From: Juglans regia
Lineage: Eukaryota; Streptophyta; Magnoliopsida; Fagales; Juglandaceae
Reading direction: 5' to 3'
DNA length: 64,000 nucleotides
Assembly (NCBI RefSeq): GCF_001411555.2
Contig: NC_049904.1
Location: 29,525,370-29,589,369 of the forward strand
The translations under genes were made by a program, and so were the position numbers. The notes below the pieces were generated by a model, which ran no database searches, had not been told where the DNA came from, and saw only the letters and a program-made list of their open reading frames with translations. This document shows positions 12,860-25,800 of this stretch, one piece after another; the first letter of the stretch is position 1; each line of letters starts with the position of its first letter.

Positions 12860-15260
12860 TCAAATTTATTATTTATTTTGGATATTTCAAGGCAGTTTTT
12901 AAGTAGCAGAGTTTAGGTTCCTGTGAAAGCATACGAGAAAATTCGGGCTACCAATCACCATAAGACGATTTTTAAAACATTAACAAAAAAGGCGATTTTA
13001 AGAAAATAAATAATGTTAGAAGAAAATAAATTTAAATTAATTCAAAATAAATTTAATTTTATAAAAATTGACTTAAAGAGTAAAATATCAAGTTTTATAA
13101 AATTGAATTTATTTTTAATTAAATTACATGATTACATTAGTTGATTGAATTTATTTTCTTCTAGATTATGCAAAAAAAGTCATGTTCTAAAAAAAAAAAA
13201 ACATGTTCTAAGATTTTTAATCTAAATTCAAATAAGAAAAGGAAAAAAAATATTTGAATAGTAAAACAATAATAAAGGAGAAGTAAATATATCATTATCC
13301 TCAAAAAATAGATGCACATAGTTACTCCTCTAGGTTCCGTTTGGATGTTGAGATGGTCTCATATTATCTTATCTTATATCAACATCTAAATGCTACTAAA
13401 ACACAAATACGATACTTCTCAATTTCAAATCTTTAATTTTTTATTAAATCATTACATAATCATTACAATTTTCACAAACTTTTAAATAAAATATAAAAAA
13501 TAATTCAATTTTTTTAAATCTCAAAATAAAAATTAAATTAAATTATTATATTATAATAATATTTTAATTTTATAATAATTTTATTCAACTTTTTCTCTTT
13601 CATTTTATAAAATCCCATAAAACATTTTAGGAAACTACTTTAAACACAAAGAGATTACACAAAAGTAAACTCACAAACTGATGTGGTTTGATATTGTACG
13701 TTAGATTGTAAATTTACTTTTATTGTAAAGTAGATCTAACAGATCTCATGAAACTAGTGTTTACTTTGTGTAATCTCTTTATGTATATAGCAGTTCTTAA
13801 TATTTTAATTCAAACTATTTTACTATTATTTATAAAAAATTATTTATCTCATGTCCATATCTAAACAAGTCGGCCTAGCTCCAGCCAATAATAACATCTC
13901 TCAACCCTCTTTCACCCACTTCTTTCTGCTTCCACAGCTGAGTTTGAAGCTTTGTCCCGGACTTTGAAGTACATCTGCATCTAGAGAAGCGCTTCAGACC
14001 GGTTCGACTGTTAATCCCACAAAAACAGACCTCCATTCAACTCAAGACACATAAGAAAAAATACTGGAAGAGAAATACATTTGCACCGCCCAAGACACGA
14101 GCCCCTCCTTGCATCTGTTCTTCTTCCCTCTTCCACCAAAGCCCCCAACCCCAGAAATTTCCCTACCCAACATGTGCGACGAAGATTGACCAAGAGCCGC
14201 AACGAAACTCGACTTCACGATGCGGCAAGAACTCAACGTCGAGCGTGCTTCTCACGGTGTGGCAGGTCATCCCTTTTTATTTTTCCATCTTCCATCGAAG
14301 CCTCATCCCCAAAAACTCCCCTACCCAACCTGTGCGACGAAGATCCACTGTCTGCATCCCCACCATCGATTCAGTTCCAAATTCGATGGTTGAAGACCTT
14401 TCTCTTCCTTTATACCAAAGATTCTTCATTTTTTTTTCTTTTTTATAACAACGATTCTTCATTCTTTATCATTAGTTCATTCAATCCACTTTTGTAAGCT
14501 TTTATCTCAAACGATTCGATTATTCACAACAACAAGAAGAAAAAAATATTTTCTTAAAATCAAATACATTTGACAGATTGTGGTTTGAGGAAAAGGGTCA
14601 ACGTCGGTGGACTGGTGGATGGGCTCTGGGTTTTGTGAGGGCACGGGGAGAAGATTTAGGAGTTGAGATTTAGGAGTTCTGGATTTCCTTCGGGTTGAGC
14701 TTCAACAAAGGTGGTGCGATTCACGATTCGTGGGGAGTTCTCCTTCGGGTTGAGATTCGACGAAGCCAACGCGATTCGACGAAGCCAACGCGATTCATGG
14801 AGAGTTCTTTCGAGTTGAGATTCGACGAAAGGGGGTGCGAGGGGAGTTCTTTCGGGTTGAAATCGCACAAAAGAGAGATTGTCCTTTTCTGATGTTTGCT
14901 GATTTATGATAAGTGTGGTGGAAGTCATATGTGTAACTATGTGATTGACAGATTGTTATTTAGCTAATAACAGTCGTCGAATCGGTCTTAAGGAATTCTC
15001 CTGCATCCATCCTGAACTCATGAAAATAAAAAGCCCCTCGTTTGAGAGAATGATCCATTTTGTCCCATAAAAAATGAAAAAAAAATATTAAATGATTTCA
15101 CACAATACATTAAATTTTTTTTATAATTTTTTTTAGTTATGTCAAACTAAGGGAGCCTATAGATTTAATTACTTAGCATTTCTCTAAAAGAATAGTAGTA
15201 ATCTTCCATCGTGGTAGGTACGTGACTTGACAAACTATATTCAACACTGTCAGCGCCAAC
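12860..15260. other. Spacer with one dispersed AT-rich MITE and a GC-richer repeat block
   Basis: About 13335-13630 is a member of the TTTGGAT..GAGATG repeat family seen throughout the window. About 13900-14930 is less AT-rich but has only short unrelated frames. The rest is AT-rich and shows nothing recognisable. Confidence 0.4.
14081..14880. repeat. Two internally repeated blocks
   Basis: Block 1: a stretch with CTACCCAACMTGTGCGACGA and AAGAT occurs at about 14161-14190 and again at 14320-14346, each preceded by a similar CCCCAA..CC run. Block 2: 14700-14870 repeats GGGGAGTTCTCCTTCGGGTT-like and GATTCGACGAA words three to four times, including a back-to-back CGAAGCCAACGCGATTC. Short frames over these blocks change between repeats, so I do not call a gene. 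Origin unknown; a worn mobile element is possible. Confidence 0.5.
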
Positions 15261-15270
15261 ATATAATTAA

Positions 15271-15662
15271 GGATCATGCTACAGCCCCCGCTGGGGGCTG
15301 TAGAATATATTATATGTGTTTTTTTTTTAAGTTGTTTTTTATATAATTTTTTTTAATATTTTTTAAAAAATAAAATAAATTTAGAACATCATTAAAAATA
15401 TTTTCTTAATCAAGAAGTAAAAAAAAAGTTATTAAAAAATACTTCTTTAATCACGAAGTAAAATAAAAAATTATAAAAAAATATTTTATATTTTACTTCG
15501 TGATTAAGTAAGTATTATTTAATAATATTATAAAATTTTTTATTTTTTAAAAATATTTAAAATTATTAAAAACATCTATATAAAAAAAAAATAAAAAAAA
15601 ACACATAATAAAATACACTGGAGCTCCACCGGGAGCTCTCAGCGGGAGCTCCAGCATTTTCC
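15271..15662. mobile_element. Mutator-type MITE (392 bp) with 9-bp target duplication
   Basis: Flanked on both sides by TATAATTAA (15262-15270 and 15663-15671). The left end GGATCATGCTACAGCCCCCG pairs with the complement of the right end, GGAAAATGCTGGAGCTCCCG. An AT-rich centre holds a second inverted pair around ACTTCKTGATTAA (about 15445-15510). A 9-bp duplication and no coding capacity fit a non-autonomous Mutator-like element. Confidence 0.85.
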
Positions 15663-15895
15663 TATAATTAACACACTAATTTTCTGCATGTATTCTGAGT
15701 GAAAGGAAAAGATGCATACTGATAGCTAGAAATGGAGTCTCTGAATTTTTTTTGCAAGAGACGTCTCTTGCTCATCGTTTTCTTAACTCATGGAGTTCGA
15801 AAGCTACATTCTCTCGGCCTTTTTTACGAATCTAAAGCGAGTCTTGGAGTGGTGAGAATTAGATCTAGGCAGTCCGACAAGGTATAAGAAAAAGA

Positions 15896-16987
15896 ATGCA
15901 AAATCTGGAAGAGAATAGCATGAGTTGTCCAACCCTGTTTTCTCTGAGGACTCACCTACTAGATAGTGGTCCTTATCAAGTTCTGCAACCAGAATCAGTG
16001 AAAGATGAGGAAGAGGAAAAAGAAGATCATGAAGTTCAACCCAACGAGAACGAGGAAGAAGATGATGATGAACAAGATCAACAAGCACAGAAAAGGATTC
16101 GAGGCAATTATCAGCATGTTCAACGATCCCCACTCTCTAATACAATCTCTTCTTCTGCCATGTTAGCATCCAGGCAATCGGCTACAGAGTACGGAAGTTT
16201 TGTAGAGAGAAGTATGCAAGCGGGGATTCATGAACCCTCCTCCATTTTGAGATCCAAGAGAATGAAAGGAGAGGTTGTGAAAGTTCATAGTGGCCGTTTT
16301 GCACGATCCAGAGGACTAAAAGACCGTCACGGCAAGGTTTCTACCTCTAAAGGTACACGAGATCGACGGCTGAGACTGTCTGCTAGTACTGCTATACAGT
16401 TCTACGACGTCCAAGACCGGCTCGGCTATGATCGACCCAGTAAGGCCATCGATTGGCTAATGGAGAAGGCAAAGGCAGCAATTAATGCACTCGCTAATTC
16501 ACCAAGACAAAATCAGGATGCTTCTTGTACCATCAACTCTTCTCAACAATCAGATAAAGACCTTGAGAAACGCGGTCTGAATTTTCAGCATCAGAGTGAG
16601 TTAGGAATCATGATGGGTTCGAATTGTGGTTATGATCGTCAGAACCAACTGCACATGAATGACATCCCCACTAACAGTTTGAGCTTAGTCTCAGAATCTG
16701 CTACCACACCATCATCTTCAATTCAGCTGCAGGACTACCCACCGAAACTGAAACAAGATGTTTGCCTCTCACTTCAATCCTTAAAGAAGCAAGTTCTTGA
16801 TGCTCCCCACCATGCCAGTCCTATTAATTTTGCCGAAGAAGCTGTCAATTCAGCCTCCTTCTTGTCAGATCTCAGCCCCTCGGAGATTGGTTGGTTTCAA
16901 CCCCACAGAGATTGGAATTCTGACACAGGTCATGGAGAAGAAGAGTTTGTCTTCAATTCCTTGCCGCAATTACCACAGCCCTTATAA
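15896..16987 (+). CDS. CIN-class (class II) TCP transcription factor, C-terminally truncated frame
   Basis: Plant-specific basic helix-loop-helix-like DNA-binding protein of the CIN group, which controls leaf cell proliferation and differentiation. The frame gives 363 aa. Residues 36-62 are a Glu/Asp-rich run. The TCP domain is at about 141-199: basic region [20 protein letters not shown], then helix [20 protein letters not shown] and [14 protein letters not shown]. Helix residues match TCP3/4/10-type members, but the basic region has changes at usually fixed sites (KDRHGKV for KDRHSKV, GTRDRR for GPRDRR). The frame stops at 16985-16987, yet conserved C-terminal family motifs continue downstream out of frame (next entry). 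It is either a truncated protein or a gene in decay. Single exon, as is usual for this family. Start: first ATG of the frame; upstream bases show no alternative family sequence. Confidence 0.9.
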   Translation: MQNLEENSMSCPTLFSLRTHLLDSGPYQVLQPESVKDEEEEKEDHEVQPNENEEEDDDEQDQQAQKRIRGNYQHVQRSPLSNTISSSAMLASRQSATEYGSFVERSMQAGIHEPSSILRSKRMKGEVVKVHSGRFARSRGLKDRHGKVSTSKGTRDRRLRLSASTAIQFYDVQDRLGYDRPSKAIDWLMEKAKAAINALANSPRQNQDASCTINSSQQSDKDLEKRGLNFQHQSELGIMMGSNCGYDRQNQLHMNDIPTNSLSLVSESATTPSSSIQLQDYPPKLKQDVCLSLQSLKKQVLDAPHHASPINFAEEAVNSASFLSDLSPSEIGWFQPHRDWNSDTGHGEEEFVFNSLPQLPQPL

Positions 16988-17242
16988 GTCAAAACCAGTT
17001 TTCCTCTCAGCGGGGACTCCTTCAGTCTAGAAGTCATGTTTCGGTTTCTGCATGGACTAACCCACCCAATTTCCGTTGATTGTCATTACCATAGGTCAGT
17101 ATTAAGTTCACGTTCGTTCCCCAGCTTAGGATCTGCCTGAGGCAGATCATTCTCAATGCCTCAAACTCCAGCAGGAATTGTGGGTGAAGAACAGGAGCAT
17201 GGTGCATCTGAAAGGCCGATTTCATCTATCCGTCACCATTGA
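16981..17242 (+). pseudogene. Out-of-frame C-terminal tail of the TCP gene
   Basis: After the stop at 16985 the reading shifts by one base: from 16981 the frame gives [16 protein letters not shown] and later SVSAWTNPPNF up to a TGA at 17077. This matches the conserved QRGPLQS/AWM block of miR319-regulated TCPs. From about 17072 the original frame resumes with SVDCHYHRSVLSSRSFPSLG, meets an in-frame TGA at 17138, and continues SMPQTPAGIVGEEQEHG to RHH and a TGA at 17240-17242, like the usual TCP4-type end. So there are three lesions: a frameshift near 16984, a compensating shift near 17070, and one nonsense codon. A sequencing error could explain one of them but hardly all three. Confidence 0.8.
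17010..17030 (+). promoter_or_regulatory. Degenerate miR319 target site
   Basis: GCGGGGACTCCTTCAGTCTA and the following G occupy the place of the canonical TCP site, whose core is CCTTCAGTC. The core is intact. Several other positions differ from the known consensus, some as G:U wobble. Because of the upstream stop, it would lie in the 3' UTR of the present frame. Whether it still pairs well enough was not computed. Confidence 0.6.
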
Positions 17243-20200
17243 GATCAAAATGTAGAAGTGGGATGCGAAACTTGCATGCCTGATTCCAATGTTCAGTTAA
17301 TGTTAGTTCTTTTACTTATTATTGATGTTCGTTTCATGTTCATTAAATCTTTATCAAATTCCTTCACAATTTTCTAAATTTGTTTTCCTCTTGAAAATGT
17401 GTCTGAAAAAAAAAACAGTTGAAGTTTGGAAGGATCTTGAGTCCTATCAATATGTAATGAAAGAAAATGGCAACTGTGAGACATCTGACAGTTTTGGATT
17501 TTGAAATGCTTCGCTCGCCGTCGGTGTTGATATAAGACAATAAATGCTTCTTTCAAGAAAGTTTTTGCTATCATGGATCAAAATCCCAACCTTGATATTG
17601 TTATCAACGGTTCATGTTTATTAGATCGATAAGATTAACTGAGGAGCAGTTGATAGTACTGTACATCTTCATCAGATTTCAAGTCCAAACTACCGTATCA
17701 AATGGTAGGGAATATATTTTTTCTTTATTTCGCGATATTAAATCATAAATTTATAAATAAAATATAATAAATAATATCTAATTATCTAATACTATCAAGC
17801 CCAAGCCCAAGCACAAGCAAGCACTCACCCGTCCGCACACCCAAACGCGATAGCATAAAACACGGAAAAGAAAAATCAGGGTCGTGCAATTTTCTGCAAA
17901 ACGAATCCCAGGAGTTGACAGGAAGATCACAGCTTGAAACCTTGAATACAAGAACGGAGCATAACGCTGCGTTCGGATGGTAAAATAATTTATAAAATAT
18001 AATAAAATATTAATAATAAATAATTTCTAAATATTAAAAGTGTAATTTCTCAATTCAAAATTAATAAATGAGTTATACTATATAGAAATTTTATATTCTG
18101 TACATTATTTAAAAAATATATAATTTTATTTTTTTATCTTTATGTTTTATATTTTATATTTTATAAAATACGAGAATAAAAAAATAAATTTATATATTTT
18201 TAAATAATATATAAAAATATGAACCTATAGAATTTTTATTAACGAATTATTTTTTAAAATACATCACCATTATTTATTATTATATTATTCCTTTTTATTA
18301 CAATTTCATGATATCCAATTATTCACTGCTCCAACCCAACCCAGCATGGAGAGAGAGTGGTAGTCATCTTGGTGGGATGGCTAGCTTAGCTAGCTAGGTA
18401 GCTTTGATGGGTACTGGTGGGCCGGTGGCAGCAGATGTGAAGTGGCTGCTCTTTTAGAGGCAATGATACCTACCTTTCACCTGCTTATAAATGAATAATG
18501 ATAGTTTTAACTCTTTTATTAATTTATTAATTTTTTATTAAAAAATTGATTATTAATCAAATTATATATATATATTTTAATTTTTTAATAATTAAATATA
18601 TTAAAAAAAAATTAAAAAAATAAATACACTAAAAATAAAAAAATGGCAGTTACTTTATGATCGATCCTAGCTAGACTAGTGTTAGGGGTTGTTTATAAAT
18701 AACATTCTTCCAATACTGTTTCATTTCATGACATTTTATTTTTTCAAACATGATTTAAATATAAATATTTTTAAATTAATCATTATAATTTTTTAAACTA
18801 ATCATTATTTTTTAAATTTTTAAATAAAATAAAAAAATAATTTAATAATATTCTAATTTTTTAATTTTTTTTTTATTTTTTCTCAAAATTCAATAAATAC
18901 TTAACTCAAACTATATCCCTATTATTCATAAAATTCTATTTTATCTTGGAGCATTTAGCCATTATCAAATCTAAATTTGATTAAAAGTTGAGATTTTAGC
19001 TAAAACTAAAGCTATTGATATAATAATAATATAATATTAGATATTTTAATAATAATAATTTTTTTATATTTTACAACTATACTCTATATATTAATTAATA
19101 ATTTAATTTTTATTTAAAATTATTATTTCTCAATTATTATTTTCCTCAACCTAAGTATCTAACAAACATATTTTACCAACCATTCTCACACTCAACAATC
19201 ACATATACAATTTTTACTAACTTTTATTCTACCCAACATCCACATTTACAATTTTATGAAACCAACAAAAATAATTTAAAATAAAATATTATTTTGGAGA
19301 TGAATAGTAGCTAGTCAAATTTTAAAAAAAAGAATAACTTTACTATAGGTAAAAAATAGAGCCTTAAAATTTTGACTACTCTGATACAGATCATTTTAAT
19401 AAAAATTAGCAAAAATTTTACTAGACACTTACTCTTAGAGCATTGACATTGGCTTTATCAAAAGCTAATGCATTTTCAAAATTTGAAAATACGTAGATAA
19501 AATCATCTACATTGACTACATCAAAATTTAAAAATTTGAACTTTGAACTATAGTGATTTTAAGTACATTTTCAAATTTAAAGATGTACATTTCATCATCA
19601 AAAGTAATATTTCATTATAAAAATTAAAACCAACTTCTTTTTTGCGTAAATAGTATACAGTAATATAATAATTTGTTCTTTAAATAATAATCCAATTAAA
19701 TTCGTATAGGATTAATATTATAAGGTTATAGCTACAATAATTTTTATTTGTTATAATAATATAATATAATATAATATTATTAGCTAAAAACTCCGATGCT
19801 TCCATCTAATTTTAGGCCAATAAAAATGTTACCGATACTATTTAGGATGTCTTTCGTTTAATTTTTAATTATTAATAGTTGGGCTTTTTTTAAATAGTGT
19901 AATTGTAAAATATGAAAAAAAATAAAAAATAATTATTATATTATTATGAAAAAATAAAATTATATTATTATTTTGATAAAGTTAATAATAAATTTAATAT
20001 TAGATTATGCTTTTTATTAAATTTTAAAGATGGCTTCGACGATCCCAAAGCATTCCTCTAGAAGTTGGAACACGGAATTGATGAGGATAGCTAGTGCCAG
20101 TACCCCCTAGAAAAGAAAGGACAATAGGTACAATTATTGACTGTGAAATCATCATTATTTACGAAACCTTTTATATATATATAATATATATACGCGCGCG

Positions 20201-21766
20201 AAACACGTGCCGAACTACATTAATTCCCTTTTACAGCTACTCAAGTCTTGACCATGTTTTCTGTTTTCTAGGGTAAATATATATTTTTGGTACAGTTTGG
20301 GTATAAATTATAATAAAGAGGGCTTTTGAGTTTTTTTTTTTTGGGTCGTCTTAGAAGCCAACTGAGACACTGAGATGAGAATATTGTTCTTGTTATAGAC
20401 GTTTATCAATAATAGGAAATATTATGGCTAATTTGGATAACAAAGTATTTTTAATTTTGAGGTATATTTTATTTTTAAATATCACTCAAATATAATATAT
20501 TTTTTAATTTTTAATTTTTTAATTTAATTATTATTTAATTATTATAACATTTTTAAACTTTTAAACAAAACATAAAAATATAATAATTTTTTTAAATTTT
20601 AAAATAAAAATAATATTAAAAATAATATTTAAGCAATTTTTAACTTTATTATGTTTTTATTTAATTTTTTTTCTTATTTTTCAAGATTTAATAAAATTTT
20701 ATAATTTAAATTATTTTATTATTATTAACAAATTATTTTATTATTATTTATATATATTCTGAAAAAAATTTAGTGTCCAAACAAGCCTTTAGGATTACTA
20801 GGTTAGGGCGGCGCAACCCTAATCTGATTCGAGAGCATGTGTAACTACCATTGTATTTGATCCCTTTTATTCTCTTTTAAATTAATCTTATTTAATTATT
20901 ATAAAATTTTTAATTTTTTATATAAAATAAAATAAAAAATTTAATATTTTAAAATTTTAAAATAAAAATAATATTAAAAAAATATTTTATTTAATTTTTA
21001 ATTTTATTCTCAAACCTTTTCATTTAAAAAAAAAAAAGAAGCAAACTAGGCCAGTTACAACGTCGACGAGGAAAGATCTCGATAAGAGTTTAAACTGCGC
21101 ACAAGATCGAAGGCTTCTTTATTTATTTATTTATATTATTTAGCACCGATCAACTCGTCCACTGATGAACTGTCGAGTTAAGGGCATACCTACTTCATTC
21201 CCAACATGTTTCGTTTTTTTTTAATAATGGGTTTATTCAGTTAGCAAACTTAGCACGCATATCCAAAGGGGCTGGTTTGATAGAGACATGTTTACGTTTC
21301 ATTTTATTATCTAAATAACATAAATATAAATATTTTTTAATTTTCAATTTTTAATTTTTTAATCTAATGATTATTTAATTATTATAATTTTTTAATTTTC
21401 TAAATAAAACATAAAAAATAGTTTTTTTTTAAATTTTAAAATAAAAAATATTTTAATAATATTTTTACCTTTATAATATTTTTTTAAACATTTTTTCTTA
21501 ATTATTTTTAAAAATCTAGTAAAATATTTTAATTTAAATTATTTTTCTACTATTTATAAATATTCTCAACTCACTATTTAAATAAGAAAAATGATTTATA
21601 CATAATATTTTTCACAACACTCTATATAATTATGTTTTAAATGAGAAATATTTTTATAAAATATTTTATAAAAGTAACATTATTTTATAATCAATCATTC
21701 GGGGACACCGAAATGGCCCCCTTGCTTCGGCTGTGTCACCCTCCATATCAATGGCACGCCTGATCC

Positions 21767-21771
<5 letters not shown>

Positions 21772-21798
<27 letters not shown>
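21772..21798. repeat. (TA)n microsatellite
   Basis: An uninterrupted TA run of about 13 units. Confidence 0.95.
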
Positions 21799-21847
21799 GC
21801 CTTCATGAATTACCACCTCATCATGCGACAGTACTTATAAAACATAT

Positions 21848-21864
21848 GAGAGAGAGAGAGAGAG
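21848..21864. repeat. (GA)n microsatellite
   Basis: An uninterrupted GA run of about 8 units, 50 bases after the TA repeat. Confidence 0.95.
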
Positions 21865-22881
21865 TAACCAGAGGCGATAACCGGAGAGATGGCCAGGAAA
21901 GTTATAGATGGTTAATTAGTTGTAGGATAAACAGACATTGACTTGAGAAAGTTTCCATTTTTTACTGTGTCTGGATAATTGTAGGTCGGAGATTGTAGGA
22001 TTGGGAGAAATATAATCCCAGAGTGGGTTTCATTTCCTCTTTCTAAACAAACAGAAGTTATTTGGAGATTTCTTAGGCCAACTTTCCACGATTGGAGTAA
22101 ACAATCATATTCTATGCTAGAGATTCCTCCTTCCTTCTCTGGGAATTTCTGTTGTGTTAAATTGCAATCAAATTCTCTGTCTCTTGCCTGTTTTCTATTA
22201 ACAGCAAAAGGGACAGGCTTTGAGAGCAATTTAACAATCCTCCGCATGAATACCTGCGATTTAACTTATACTTGAATATCCAGGTTTTGTGATACATCCC
22301 ACCTCAGTCAGTGCACCCACTCTTGTCTCGTACATGGATTCCCATGTTCATAACAAACAACATAATTACTATAGCAATATACTCAAGATTGCAAGAATTA
22401 CATTAATAGAGTTTTATTGCCTGTAATGGGAATGAATAGCCCCATGGTGTTTCCCTTTTTGCTCAAAATTTAAGGCCTGCATGCTGCATTACTCATCTCA
22501 GCAAGCTGGCAAAAAACAAACATATGAGGAGAGAGTGAAAAATAGAAATAATAGCCTCCCCAAACATTCTATGACAGATCACCAACAAATATCTATATTA
22601 TCAATAATAAATTGTCTTTCTTTCATTCTACACGTTATAGGGAAAGAGAGAAAGAAAATAACAAATATAAGGACAGAGGAAACAATGACTAGGTCAGTTC
22701 CATATCCAGGTCTTTCGAATTATTCTATACCGCAGGCAAAATGAACTGCTTCCAAGCCACTCCCCCCATACACAATATCAGATATGAACACATAAATAGC
22801 AAATTTGCTTTTCATTCACATTTCAACATTTCTACTTGGAAAATCCAATAGACAATTTCTATTTCCATCATTAGCTTGGCA

Positions 22882-25800
22882 CTAAGCCACCAACTGTTCT
22901 TTCTTATTGTCTGACTCCTCAGTTTTAATGCTTCCTTGAAGTGCAGCTGGTTTTTCAGCAGTAGGGTAAGACAATCTACGGGCCTTTGTAGTTCCCTTCC
23001 CATTGGCCAAAGGAGGTTTGACTGAAACATCTTTTTTTGGTGTCAATGGATTTACATTTCCACCAACCTTGCTGGACTGCCTACTCTGGAATTTCTTTGG
23101 GGTAATAGTCTTGGAAGGGACACGGCTTTCCCATGGGCGAGCAGCAATCCAGCGTTCCAACCAGCTCCAACCCCAATTAGTTTTACTAAGTTCGTAACTC
23201 CCCAGCCCATGATTCTGACCGGAGTTGGCCCTCCACTGCAAATCATGAGATTTGAATTCATATCAATCCGCCTTGTGATGCAAAGTAGTGAGAATTACTT
23301 TTTCTTCATTGAGAACAACAAACCTGATGAGAAAAGGCATATGCCATGGTGCGCTCCCGCTTAACTGCTGCGTCTTCTCTCTGATGTATCCTTGCAATAA
23401 TTTCCTCCATGGTTTCAGAGCCACCACACCATTCCACCTGTTATCCATTTGAACTATTGCTCAGAGTTGAAGAGAAAGTGAGTTAATTGCATTCAGAAAG
23501 ATCCCTGTATTATATATATTAATTGGTGGGCACCAGGGGCTAGACAATTGGTAAAATGAATGTATGCTTTGAATCAGTTTTCAGAAGAAAAATTCAAGAA
23601 AGCACCAATGACAGAAAGGACCAAGAATATCAGAATGGTAACGGTATGTTCTGAAGGATAAAAAATTCCCTGGACATAATCTCAACAAGAATCAAGTAAC
23701 CCAGTCATCACTTCATAGCCTTTCAAAGGAAGAAGATATCACTTCAAAAGACAATTTGGCCCTATTATTGACAATTACATGTCATGCAGTTCCTCACACA
23801 TTGAGATCAGGTGGTCTAACCTCTAGGTCATGAAGCTTTGCCTCAAGTTTTAGTTGATTCTCTAGTTTCTTCTGTCTAAGTCGACCTTCTGTCACCATAC
23901 AGAGTCTACGAGCTCTTATCTGAGACTGTATTTTGCTCCACGAGTGAAGATGGGTCAATGTTGTTGTAGCTTGCCTCTTAACAGAATAGTCTCGAGTCAG
24001 GCTCTGTAGTCTCACTGTCCCTTTCAAACGACGTAATTTTTTCCTAGCCTGCAAGATGTCATATTAAATCAGCAAGACATGATGTCAAATCATGATACAA
24101 AAGAACCGAAAAAAAGAAAGAAATAATGCTAGTTCATATCACCAATAAATTGGCAATGAATGGCTATGCAGTTCCTATTCTAATATTATTTCCATAACTG
24201 CTTCAGGAGTTGATGAGATAGCCACCCAATGTTCATGCAAAAGGACCCTGTCACCATGTAGTGCTCAATTGCTGACAGTGTTATTTAAAAGTTAGGTTTA
24301 GTAAAGTAGAACTGCTACCAATTATACAGCAGAAATCAATTAAAAGTTCAGTAACTAGAACATGAACGAGCAAATCATTCTAGGTTCAAATAGTTAACAT
24401 GGCAATTTAAAAAAAAAAAAAAAGTTAACATGGCAAAACTGTCAAAAGGAAAGCAGGAACAGAACCGTTTCCTTGTATAGCATAGCAGGAATCCATTGAC
24501 TGCAAACAGTTCCCTTAAAGAAGAAGCTCCATATTTTTGGGCCAAAAAAAATCTGCTAAAATTATGAACTTAGGATGACCTGGAATGTCCGGAAATGTGC
24601 TTACACAGTGCTTTCCATTTTTCAGGAATGCTTATGTCACACTGATAAAACAGGTGACATTCAGTTAACAAAATACTCTTGATTGACAATCATAGAATGT
24701 CCAGAAAGAGGGGACTATTTGCTCTTGTTTTGATACACAAAGCCGATGTGCTAATCTTAGTTAGAAGCAGATCGCAGTTGACATGCAAATGCCCTTAAAT
24801 CTTCCCCAACATACCAACATTAATGCTGTCTACTGACAACATAACAACCTCAAAGTGACTTTAAAAAAAGAGGTTTATATCTTTCAATTGCTAAAATAGA
24901 TACCAAAATACTTACAATTCAGCCAAGAATGTACCTAGGAAACTCATGGGATGAATATCTACATTCTCTCCTGCACAACATCCAGTTTAGCTCTCGTAAC
25001 AAGGCCAAAGCTATCCTGATCAATTGATATGAATCTTTTTGCAAATAATAATCAATTAGGCCTTCTTCTCCACTTTCTTTCAATGCTTATCATTTTTCTC
25101 CGTTAATTAAAGATGCTGGATTATGATTTGGTTTTTCAAAGCAATTGCTCGGTATTATTCCAAGTGTACTTATTGAAGCTTTAAGACCTCCACTTGATGC
25201 CCTTTTGTTTTACTTGGATCTCCAGCCATTATTCATCAGTAACTATAAATGAAAACTTGTTCTTCTCATGACATGATGTGAAATGGATTTCCTAATTCAT
25301 GTATATATAGTTTTTACAGATAATGAATGAGCAGCATGCATGCATCATGTGTGGCTGACAGGCTGTATACAAATCATCAACTCCCCTTGAGAAAGGCAAC
25401 TCAAACAGTGGAAGTGCTCGCAGATTGGCATTACAAGAAGGAAAAGGGAAAATATAGATGAAAAAAGAAATGCAGATAAAGAGTGGCGCTGCAATAAATC
25501 GTCAAGATCCATATATTTAGGAATTCAGTATGTACAGTTTATGACTTGACATACCATGTAAGCTCTAAATGCAGTCTGAATCCGTGTTGCAGCAACATCC
25601 TCAACTGGCATGCCAAGAGACCCATGATTTCTAATGGTAGCCCCATTTGCAAACACAGAAGACAGTTTCCGTGGATGATTCTTTGATTTGAAGGCATTTG
25701 ATTTTTCAGAATTTGAGCAGCCCTGCAAGTGCCAGAAAAGATGAGGAGTAACTTTATAGATGAGGAGTAACTTTATATCAAAGTGAGTCCTGAGATATCA

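Larger units (their letters stand above)
17243..22870. other. Long AT-rich spacer with several MITE-like repeats
   Basis: No gene recognised over 5.6 kb. Members of the TTTGGAT/GAGATG-type AT-rich family are likely at about 18680-18955, 20418-20770 and 21275-21590. A different element beginning AGAGCATTGACATTGGCT lies at about 19436-19640; similar starts (AGAGCATYCYCATYKG) occur at 36650 and 63846. The minus frame at 21912-22247 (111 codons) shows no family features. 22250-22880 probably contains the IQD 3' UTR. Confidence 0.4.

Noticed and set aside
21912..22247. 111-codon minus frame
   Set aside because: No recognisable motif, composition like the surrounding spacer, and no splice or promoter support; possible but not supported.
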